From positions 1-40,877 of the forward strand of contig NZ_JH650780.1 in NCBI RefSeq assembly GCF_000259195.1: a stretch of 40,877 nucleotides of DNA, read 5' to 3'. Shown here one piece after another: positions 24,056 to 30,660 of the stretch. The position numbers and the translations under genes were made by a program. Each line of letters opens with the position of its first letter. Positions within the stretch are counted from its first letter, which is position 1. This DNA comes from Pseudomonas donghuensis (GTDB lineage Bacteria; Pseudomonadota; Gammaproteobacteria; Pseudomonadales; Pseudomonadaceae). Below the pieces are notes generated by a model. The model made no database searches, was not told the origin of the DNA, and saw only the letters and a program-made list of their open reading frames with translations.

Positions 24056-24090
24056 ACGGTTGCCCACAACCGTTCTGCATGCTCCGCGAA

Positions 24091-24253
24091 CCTGTGGGAG
24101 CTGGCTTGCCAGCGATGGTAGTCCAGGCAGCGCCTGATGTGCCGGCTGAACTGGCCTCATCGCTGGCAAGCCAGCTCCCACAATGTATCTGTGTACGCCG
24201 AACCTGCAGGAGCGGGCTAGACCCGCGATCGAGCGCGCAGCGGTCGTAGTCCG
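24091..24253. repeat. REPIN plus third REP unit
   Basis: CTGTGGGAGCTGGCTTGCCA at 24092 is mirrored exactly by TGGCAAGCCAGCTCCCACA ending at 24182, giving a REPIN of about 90 bp. A third unit follows: GTGTACGCCGAACCTG, then an AGCGGGCTAGACCCGC core and a GATCGAGCGCGCAGCGGTCG tail running to the AraC stop. The loop and tail sequences are shared with 11447-11537. It separates the convergent YeiH-like and AraC genes and may act as their bidirectional terminator. Confidence 0.85.
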
Positions 24254-24254
24254 G

Positions 24255-25271
24255 TCAGTGCTGACTGTGCCGGCGATCATGCTGCGCCCGCCAACTGGCC
24301 GGGGGCATGCCGAACTGGGCGATGAACCAGCGGGTAAATGAACTGGGCATCGAGTAGCCGAGCATGTCGGCAATCCGCCCCAGCGAATAGCTGGGGTTTT
24401 CCAGGTAGCGGATCACCAGGTCACGGCGCACGCCGTTGACCAGGTCGCTGAAGGTTACCCCGCATTCCTCCAGGCGCCGCTGCAAGGTGCGCACGTTCAT
24501 GCCCTGGGTTTGCGCTACCTGCTCGATGGTCGCCCGGCCCATGGGCAGCAGCAGGTCGATGGTCTTGCGCATTTCCAGCTCCAGCGACAGCTTGCCACCG
24601 GCCTGCAGGGTATCCAGGTAGCGCTGCGCCAGGCGCGCCATGGCTTCGTTGGCCAACGGATTGGCCGTGTCGAGGTCGGCGGCCGGGCAGACGATGCCAT
24701 TGAATTCGCTGCCAAACACCAGCGTGCAGCCAAAGATCCGTCGATGAATCGCCAGGTCCGCGGGCGCGGCATGGGTGAAGTTGGCGCTGATCGGATGCCA
24801 GTGGGCACCCAGCAGGGCGGCGCACAAGCGCAGCATTACGCCAATGGCCAGTTCCGTCGCCTGACGGCCGCGCTGGGGCAGGTCGGTGACCACCTCTTCA
24901 CGAATGATCACGGTCTTGCCGGCCTCTTCGATATGGATGGCCAAGGCGTCGTTGAGCAGATGGCGGTACTGCACGATGACCTGCAGGGCATCGCGCAGGG
25001 TGCGCTGGTGGCTGAGCAGCAGGCTGATTTCGCCGAAATCCGACAACTGGCGCAATTCGGCCATGCGCAAGCCGAAGGTTTCGCAGCCGCTGACCCGCGC
25101 CGACTCCTCCAGCAGGGTCACCACGCTGGAGACCGCAATACGTTGGTTGGGATCGTCGAGCAGGGCGGCGCTCAGGCCGACGTGGGCCAACAGGGCATGA
25201 GGGTTGAGCCCCAAGTGACGGGACACCTCAAGGTAGTTGGTCAGGCTTGCAGCACGTACGAGGGCGGTCAT
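24255..25271 (-). CDS. AraC-family regulator with PF12625-type sensor domain
   Basis: 338 aa from ATG at 25271 (MTALVRAASLTNYLEVSRHL). The N-terminal domain at about 15-205 is the 'arabinose-binding domain of AraC N-term' type found in Pseudomonas OruR/ArgR-like regulators (LGLNPHALLAHVGL; FGEISLLLSHQRTLRDAL). The C-terminal AraC HTH domain at about 230-330 has MGRATIEQVAQTQGMNVRTLQRRL and IADMLGYSMPSSFTRWFIAQFG. GGAAAACAATAAA precedes the ATG and doubles as a CA motif; a GTG at 25286 is less likely. The gene lies between two same-direction operons that both carry the tandem box seen also upstream of this gene, so it is the best candidate activator of both. Confidence 0.94.
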   Translation of the reverse strand: MTALVRAASLTNYLEVSRHLGLNPHALLAHVGLSAALLDDPNQRIAVSSVVTLLEESARVSGCETFGLRMAELRQLSDFGEISLLLSHQRTLRDALQVIVQYRHLLNDALAIHIEEAGKTVIIREEVVTDLPQRGRQATELAIGVMLRLCAALLGAHWHPISANFTHAAPADLAIHRRIFGCTLVFGSEFNGIVCPAADLDTANPLANEAMARLAQRYLDTLQAGGKLSLELEMRKTIDLLLPMGRATIEQVAQTQGMNVRTLQRRLEECGVTFSDLVNGVRRDLVIRYLENPSYSLGRIADMLGYSMPSSFTRWFIAQFGMPPASWRAQHDRRHSQH

Positions 25272-25272
25272 T

Positions 25273-25280
25273 TTATTGTT
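25273..25280 (-). promoter_or_regulatory. Crc/Hfq-type CA motif at AraC regulator start
   Basis: On the minus strand AACAATAA ends one base before the ATG at 25271, directly in the initiation region. Repression of the regulator itself would place the whole putative regulon under catabolite control. Confidence 0.5.
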
Positions 25281-25339
25281 TTCCACGCGTTCTCATCTGG
25301 CGTTCCGCTTCTGTGGCGGGTGGTTCGTTATAGCGCGGG

Positions 25340-25376
25340 TGTCGTCAAATGAGAAGCCGTTTTCGGCGAGTGAAAT
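25340..25376 (+). promoter_or_regulatory. tandem AraC-type boxes near the regulator gene
   Basis: TGTCGTCAAATGAGAA at 25340 and the weaker TTTCGGCGAGTGAAAT at 25361 are 21 bp apart on the plus strand. They lie 69 bp upstream of the regulator start and 86 bp before the stronger pair at 25426, a spacing that would allow looping or autoregulation. Confidence 0.5.
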
Positions 25377-25425
25377 CAGCGCAACGTCCCTGATCACGGG
25401 CCGCTCGGTGGTAAGCCAGAAACCC

Positions 25426-25462
25426 TGTCATCAAATGAAAAGTCGCTGACGCGCAATGTAAA
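25426..25462 (+). promoter_or_regulatory. tandem AraC-type boxes upstream of the hydrolase/envelope operon
   Basis: TGTCATCAAATGAAAA at 25426, identical to the copy at 17582, and TGACGCGCAATGTAAA at 25447 (10 of 16 identical), again 21 bp apart. A promoter using the downstream box as -35 would have its -10 near GATTAC (25481) and start around 25490, which favours the hydrolase start at 25548 over that at 25488. Confidence 0.6.
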
Positions 25463-25547
25463 GCGCCTCGGGGGAGGGCTGATTACTGTGACTGTGCAAA
25501 CGCTCCAGGTGACCTGCGAGCGCACTGTCTTGAGCATAGGTGCCGAC

Positions 25548-26114
25548 GTGGAAAAACTGCATACCACCGCTACTGTCCTGATCGTCCCCGGCCTGCGCGA
25601 GCATGTCGCCGAGCATTGGCAGACCTTGCTGGCGGCGCGCCTGGCCAAGGTCCATACGGTGCCACCGCTGCAGCGCAACGGCCTGGACTGCAATGCCCGG
25701 GTCGAGGCCATCGAGCAGGCGCTGGAGCAGATCGACGGCGAGGTAGTGCTGGTAGCGCACAGCGCCGGCGTGCTGATGGTGGCCCATTGGGCGGCGCGCT
25801 ATCAGCGGCCGATCAAGGGCGCACTGCTGGCGGCGCCGCCGGACCTTGAGGCGGCGTGGCCCGCCGCCTACCCAAGCGCGGACAGCTTGCGCGCCAACGG
25901 CTGGAGCCCGCTGCCGATCACGCCGCTGCCGTTCCCAAGCATCGTCGCCGCCAGTAGCAATGATCATCTGGCCAGCCTTGAGGCGGTCAGCAACATGGCG
26001 CGCGGCTGGGGCAGCCAGTTGCTCGAACTTGGCGCCGTCGGCCACCTCAACCCGGCAGCCGGCTACGGCCCCTGGCCCCAGGCCGAAACCCTGATCCAGG
26101 CCCTGGATCGCTAA
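25548..26114 (+). CDS. RBBP9/YdeN-type alpha/beta serine hydrolase
   Basis: 188 aa from GTG at 25548 (EKLHTTATVLIVPGLREHV), with AGGTG 5 nt upstream. The open frame extends to a GTG at 25488 with GGGGGAGGG upstream, giving 208 aa; the shorter form matches the family length and the promoter geometry. The nucleophile is in VLVAHSAGV (A-H-S-A-G, first Gly replaced by Ala); Asp in SSNDHLAS and His in GHLNPAAGYG complete the triad. RBBP9-like hydrolases cleave small esters. It precedes the DUF1302 gene by 86 bp and could release an acid from an imported ester. Confidence 0.85.
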   Translation: MEKLHTTATVLIVPGLREHVAEHWQTLLAARLAKVHTVPPLQRNGLDCNARVEAIEQALEQIDGEVVLVAHSAGVLMVAHWAARYQRPIKGALLAAPPDLEAAWPAAYPSADSLRANGWSPLPITPLPFPSIVAASSNDHLASLEAVSNMARGWGSQLLELGAVGHLNPAAGYGPWPQAETLIQALDR

Positions 26115-26166
26115 TCCTGCAGTAGCGCACGGACGCTTGAGCCAAGCCCGCAAACGACGGGCGGCG

Positions 26167-26186
26167 AAAAAAAACAATAACAATAA
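26167..26186 (+). promoter_or_regulatory. extended Crc/Hfq-type CA motif before DUF1302 gene
   Basis: An A-run passes into AACAATAACAATAA, three overlapping AAnAAnAA matches, immediately followed by the GTGGAG ribosome-binding site of the gene at 26201. This is the most convincing of the CA motifs in the window. A GCCCG/CGGGC hairpin (26146-26162) precedes it. Confidence 0.6.
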
Positions 26187-26200
26187 GTGGAGTCATCGCG

Positions 26201-28156
26201 ATGCCAAACCCTCGCATTCACCGTGCTGTGAAACCACAGCGCTGCCTGCTGGCCTGCGCCATCGGCCTGCTGGCACTGCCCGGCGCCCAGGCCTTTGAAG
26301 TCGATACCGGCAGTGAAGACTGGGCCGTGCGCCTGGATAACACGGTCAAGTACAACTACGGCGTGCGCACCGAAAGCGCCGACAAGCGTCTGTTGGCAAC
26401 CCCCAACAACAACGACGGCGACTACAACTTCCGCAAGGCCGGAACCACCGTCACCAACCGCGTGGACCTGCTCACCGAACTGGACGTGATCTACCAGGGC
26501 AACATGGGCTTTCGTGTCAGCGCCGCCAGTTGGTACGACAAGGCCTATGACAACACCGGCTCCAACTCCAACCCGTTCGTCAACGGCAACGGTGGCCAGT
26601 CGGGCATCAACCCCAGCCTCAACGGCTTGCCCGGCACCGGCGTGCCCTTGGGCAGCCCGCACCTGAGCAACTACGCCCAGCGTTACTACAGCGGCCCGTC
26701 CGGGGAAGTGCTCGATGCCTTTGTGTTCATGCGCCGTGAAGTGGGCGACTCATCCGAGATCAGCGCCAAGCTCGGCCAGCACAACCTGTTCTGGGGCGAA
26801 ACCCTGCTCAACCCGGTGCATTCGCTGAGCTATGGGCAGTCGGGCCTGGACCTGGCCAAGCTGGCCGCGTCACCCGGCACCGAAGCCAAGGAACTGTTCG
26901 TGCCGCGCAATCAACTCTCGGCGGCGTTTCTGCTCAACCCCGAGCTCACCGTTGGCGCGCAGTATTTCTTCGACTGGGATGCCGCGCGGCTGCCGGAAGC
27001 CGGCACCTATTACGGTGGTTCGGACCTGGTGGGCGAGGGCGCACAGAGCTTGTTGCTCGGCCATACCGGCACCCCCGGGCTGATTCCGGTACGTGGCGCG
27101 CTGACCAGCATCCGCCGTGGCCACGACCTGACCCCGGGTAAGCGCGGCGACTGGGGCGTCATGGCCAAGTGGTCGCCCGAATGGCTCGGCGGCACCCTGG
27201 GTATCTATTACCGCAAGAGCTCGGAGATTCTGCCCCAGGCCTGGCTCGACGCCCGTGGCCTGACCGTCGCCAACGGCCCGTTCGGCAACCCGCCGGGCAG
27301 CGCCCAGGGCGCGGTGGGCAACCTCTACAACTCGCTGCAAAGCGCCACCTACCAGTTCGCCTATGCCGACAACATCGACATTTACGGCTTGAGCCTGTCC
27401 AAGGATGTCGGCGGTATCAGCGTCGGCAGCGACCTGAACATTCGCCACAACATGCCCCTGGCGAGTATTCCGGCGATCCTCAGCGCACCGGGGCCGGCCG
27501 GCCTGGGCGGCGGTTTCGGGCTCTTGCCTGCGCGCTTGCCAAGCAGCGGCGTGATTTATGAGGTGCCGTCGGACGGCGACAGCATGAGTGCCACCGGCGA
27601 CACCCTGCACTGGACCCTCAACGGCCTAATGACCCTTGGCGACACGCCGTTGTTCGACTCGGCGACCCTGCTCGGCGAGCTGTTCTACAGCAACCTGCTC
27701 AAGCTCGATAGCCACAACGAGGCCTTGTACAAGGGCAAGGGCAGCTACCGCGGCATCGACCAGCCGACCCGCGACAACTGGGGCATCGCGGTCAACTTCA
27801 CGCCGACCTGGTACCAGGTGTTTCCAGGCATGGACCTGAGCATGCCGCTGTCGATCAACCTCGGCCTGGACGGCGTGTCGCCGGTACAGGGCGGTGGCGC
27901 CGAGAACACCGGCAACTACGCCGTGGGCCTGAGCGCGGCGATCTACAACCAGTATTTCGTCGACCTCAAGTACGTCGACGGCTTCGGCAAGACCCAGTCC
28001 TGCAACAACGGCCAGACCGACGGCACCACCCCCAACGCCCTGGACGGCGAACAGGACTACACCTGCTACGGCGGCGGATACGCCGCGTTCTCTGGCGGCG
28101 CCGCCACCACCGAGGACCGTGGCGCGCTGTACCTGACCCTGAAAACCACCTTTTGA
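26201..28156 (+). CDS. DUF1302 family outer-membrane protein
   Basis: 651 aa. A signal peptide of about 31 residues (cationic start RIHRAVKPQR, hydrophobic LLACAIGLLALPGAQA) precedes the mature FEVDTGSEDW. Many alternating beta-strand segments and a C-terminal aromatic strand ending in TLKTTF suggest an outer-membrane beta-barrel. DUF1302 is typically paired with DUF1329, as here (21 nt apart). The role is not established; the context suggests passage of a hydrophobic substrate across the outer membrane. The five following genes have gaps of 32 nt or less, and one of them overlaps its neighbour. Confidence 0.9.
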   Translation: MPNPRIHRAVKPQRCLLACAIGLLALPGAQAFEVDTGSEDWAVRLDNTVKYNYGVRTESADKRLLATPNNNDGDYNFRKAGTTVTNRVDLLTELDVIYQGNMGFRVSAASWYDKAYDNTGSNSNPFVNGNGGQSGINPSLNGLPGTGVPLGSPHLSNYAQRYYSGPSGEVLDAFVFMRREVGDSSEISAKLGQHNLFWGETLLNPVHSLSYGQSGLDLAKLAASPGTEAKELFVPRNQLSAAFLLNPELTVGAQYFFDWDAARLPEAGTYYGGSDLVGEGAQSLLLGHTGTPGLIPVRGALTSIRRGHDLTPGKRGDWGVMAKWSPEWLGGTLGIYYRKSSEILPQAWLDARGLTVANGPFGNPPGSAQGAVGNLYNSLQSATYQFAYADNIDIYGLSLSKDVGGISVGSDLNIRHNMPLASIPAILSAPGPAGLGGGFGLLPARLPSSGVIYEVPSDGDSMSATGDTLHWTLNGLMTLGDTPLFDSATLLGELFYSNLLKLDSHNEALYKGKGSYRGIDQPTRDNWGIAVNFTPTWYQVFPGMDLSMPLSINLGLDGVSPVQGGGAENTGNYAVGLSAAIYNQYFVDLKYVDGFGKTQSCNNGQTDGTTPNALDGEQDYTCYGGGYAAFSGGAATTEDRGALYLTLKTTF

Positions 28157-28168
28157 GTCACACAGGAA

Positions 28169-28176
28169 AACAACAA
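28169..28176 (+). promoter_or_regulatory. Crc/Hfq-type CA motif before DUF1329 gene
   Basis: AACAACAA lies between the AGGA ribosome-binding site and the ATG at 28178, matching AAnAAnAA. Confidence 0.45.
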
Positions 28177-28177
28177 C

Positions 28178-29536
28178 ATGAACTACGTGCACACCCTGTT
28201 GGCCACGTGCCTGTCGCTGGCTGCCCTGAACGCGGCTGACGCCGCTGTCTCCCCCGAACAGGCCGCGCGCCTGGGCACCAGCCTGACGCCGATTGGCGCA
28301 GAAAAGGCCGCCAACGCCGACGGTTCGATCCCCGCCTACCAGGGCGGCCTGCTGACCCCGCCGGCGGCGTTCAAGAACGGCGCGAGCATGCGCCCGGACC
28401 CGTTCGCCGAGGAAAAACCGCTGCGGGTCATCGATGGCAAGAATGCCGACCAATACAAGGGACAACTGACCGCCACCACCCAGGAACTGCTCAAGCGCTT
28501 CCCAAGTTTTCGCGTCGATGTCTATCCTACCCATCGCAGCGTGGCGCTGCCGCAACCGGTGCTCGACAACACCCTGAAGAACGCCGTGGCTGCCCGCAGC
28601 CAGGAGGGCGGTAGTGCGGTCGACAACGTGCTGCCGGGTATTCCGTTCCCGATCCCGCAGAGCGGCGCCGAGGCCATGTGGAACTTCCTGTTGCGCTACC
28701 AGGGCGTGAGCATGACCGCCAAGTACGACTCGTGGAACGTCGATGCCGCCGGCAACGCGACCTTGAGCACCACCGGCCAGGCCAACATCAGCTACCCGAT
28801 CTACGAAGACATGGCCAAGCCGATCGGCGCCAAGGACACCTACTACCAGATGAAACTCACCTACACCGCGCCGGCCCGGCGCGCCGGTGAGGCGATGATG
28901 CTGCGCGATGCCGCCAACCCGCTGGTGCAGCCACGCAGCGCCTGGCAGTACCTGCCGGGGCAGCGTCGGGTCAAGCTGGCACCGAACCTGGCCTACGACA
29001 CGCCCAACCCGGGCACCTCGGGCTCGGGCACTTACGATGACGTGTTCGTCTTCAATGGCGCCCTGGACCGCTACGACTGGACCCTGGTCGGCAAGCAGGA
29101 AATGTACGTGCCGTACAACACCTACCGGCTGACCTACAACACCGACGTCAAGCAGCTGACCACGGCCAATCACCTGGCGCCGCAGTTCGTGCGCTGGGAA
29201 AAGCACCGGGTCTGGGTGGTGGAAGGCAAGCTCAAGGATGGCGCGCGGCATATCTATCACAAGCGCCGCTTCTACCTCGACGAGGACAGCTGGATCGCCC
29301 TTGCTTCGGACCAGTATGACGCCCGTGGCCAGCTGTACCGTGGCTCCTTCGCCTTCCTTAGCCAGAGCTACGACAAACAGACCCCGGATGCCACGCCGTT
29401 CATGATCTACGACCTGATCGGCGGCACCTACAACCTCAATGGCGTGGTCGGTGCCTACGGTGGCATCCGCTACATCGAGCCATTGTCACGGACCCAGTGG
29501 TCGCCCGAATCCCTGGCCGGGGCCGGCATTCGCTGA
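28178..29536 (+). CDS. DUF1329 periplasmic protein (LolB-like fold family)
   Basis: 452 aa. A signal peptide of about 22 residues (MNYVHTLLATCLSLAALNAADA) is followed by AAVSPEQAARLGTSLTPIGAEKAAN, the typical DUF1329 opening, then DGSIPAYQGGL. No lipobox cysteine is present, so it is soluble in the periplasm. The family is related in fold to lipoprotein carriers (LolA/LolB), suited to shielding a lipid-like ligand. Placed between an outer-membrane DUF1302 protein and an RND permease, it could shuttle substrate between the membranes. The direction of transport cannot be decided from sequence. Confidence 0.92.
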   Translation: MNYVHTLLATCLSLAALNAADAAVSPEQAARLGTSLTPIGAEKAANADGSIPAYQGGLLTPPAAFKNGASMRPDPFAEEKPLRVIDGKNADQYKGQLTATTQELLKRFPSFRVDVYPTHRSVALPQPVLDNTLKNAVAARSQEGGSAVDNVLPGIPFPIPQSGAEAMWNFLLRYQGVSMTAKYDSWNVDAAGNATLSTTGQANISYPIYEDMAKPIGAKDTYYQMKLTYTAPARRAGEAMMLRDAANPLVQPRSAWQYLPGQRRVKLAPNLAYDTPNPGTSGSGTYDDVFVFNGALDRYDWTLVGKQEMYVPYNTYRLTYNTDVKQLTTANHLAPQFVRWEKHRVWVVEGKLKDGARHIYHKRRFYLDEDSWIALASDQYDARGQLYRGSFAFLSQSYDKQTPDATPFMIYDLIGGTYNLNGVVGAYGGIRYIEPLSRTQWSPESLAGAGIR

Positions 29537-29568
29537 GCCTGATGATCACACACCGTGGAGGATCAGGG

Positions 29569-30645
29569 ATGAATGTGTTCAAACGCTGCAGCGTGATGCT
29601 GCTGGCCTGGGCCGCGCTGCAAGGCGCGGCCCAGGCCGAGGCTTACGTCGACGTACTCGACCTGCCGGCGCTGCCCAGCGCGCTGGCAGCGTCCAGCGCC
29701 TTGCGCGATGTCACCCGCGCCGGCGCCCGCCTGGTTGCCGTGGGGCCACGGGGGCACATCCTGTATTCGGATGACCTTGGCAGCCACTGGCAGCAAGCGC
29801 AGGTGCCGGTCAGCGCCGACCTCAATGCCGTGAGTTTTCCGACCCCTGAGCTTGGCTGGGCGGTGGGCAACGACGGGGTGATCCTGCACAGCCGCGACGG
29901 TGGCTTGCGTTGGGAAAAACAGCTGGACGGGCGACAGCTCGGTGCGCAGGCGCTGGCCTATTACCAGGCACGGGCGCAGACAGGGGGCGATCAGTGGGCC
30001 GCCTGGGTGGGCGAGGGCGAGCGCCTGGTCGCGGAGGGTGCCGACAAGCCGTTGCTGGATGTCTGGTTCAGCGACCCGCTGCATGGCTATGCGGTCGGGG
30101 TGTTCAACCTGGTGTTGCACACCGCTGACGGCGGCCAGCACTGGACCCCCTGGCTTGAGCGCAGCGATAACCCGCAAGGCCTGCACCTGACCGGCCTGGC
30201 CAGTGTCGACGGTGCGCTGTACATCAGCGGCGAGCAGGGCCTGCTGCTCAAACTGAGCGCCGATGGCGAACGCTTCCAGCGTCTGCACACGCCGTATGCC
30301 GGCAGCTACTTCGGCGTCATCGGCAAGCCCGGGACGCTGCTGGCCTATGGGCTACGCGGCCATGTGCTGCGTAGCAGCGACGGCGGCGCCCGGTGGCAGC
30401 CGGTCAATACCGGCCTGAATACCAGCATCACCGCCGCCAGCCTCGACGCCAGCGGGCGCTTCTGGCTGGCGAGCCAGGCCGGTGATCTGCTGGTCAGCAG
30501 CAACGACGGCGCACGTTTCAGCGCCGTGGCGCAGAGCGAACGCGCCCCGGTGAGCGGCGTGGCCTTCGATAGCGCCGCCGACCTGGTGCTGGTCGGTGAG
30601 CGCGGCATTCGCACCCTGGCCCTCGAACAACCGCAGCAGCCATAA
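29569..30645 (+). CDS. Ycf48/BNR-repeat beta-propeller protein, exported
   Basis: 358 aa from ATG at 29569, with GGAGGATCAGGG upstream; a longer frame to 29497 overlaps the DUF1329 gene. A signal peptide of about 23 residues ends at AQA. Repeats with the Ycf48/sialidase pattern (GWAVGNDGVILHSRDGGLRWE; GYAVGVFNLVLHTADGGQHW; VLRSSDGGARW; LLVSSNDGARF) build a seven-bladed-type propeller. In plastids and cyanobacteria Ycf48 assists photosystem II assembly; in heterotrophs the fold serves as a scaffold. Its constant place next to DUF1329 and RND genes suggests an assembly or docking role in the envelope complex. Confidence 0.9.
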   Translation: MNVFKRCSVMLLAWAALQGAAQAEAYVDVLDLPALPSALAASSALRDVTRAGARLVAVGPRGHILYSDDLGSHWQQAQVPVSADLNAVSFPTPELGWAVGNDGVILHSRDGGLRWEKQLDGRQLGAQALAYYQARAQTGGDQWAAWVGEGERLVAEGADKPLLDVWFSDPLHGYAVGVFNLVLHTADGGQHWTPWLERSDNPQGLHLTGLASVDGALYISGEQGLLLKLSADGERFQRLHTPYAGSYFGVIGKPGTLLAYGLRGHVLRSSDGGARWQPVNTGLNTSITAASLDASGRFWLASQAGDLLVSSNDGARFSAVAQSERAPVSGVAFDSAADLVLVGERGIRTLALEQPQQP

Positions 30646-30660
30646 CAAGAGAAAACCCTG

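Noticed and set aside
26146..26162. GCCCG/CGGGC hairpin after the serine hydrolase as a terminator
   Set aside because: Stem of only 5 bp, followed by an A-run rather than a T-run on the plus strand; the A-run is better explained as part of the CA motif.
27626..29260. 544-aa minus-strand open frame opposite the DUF1302/DUF1329 genes
   Set aside because: Antisense shadow of two exported proteins with clear signal peptides and family openings.
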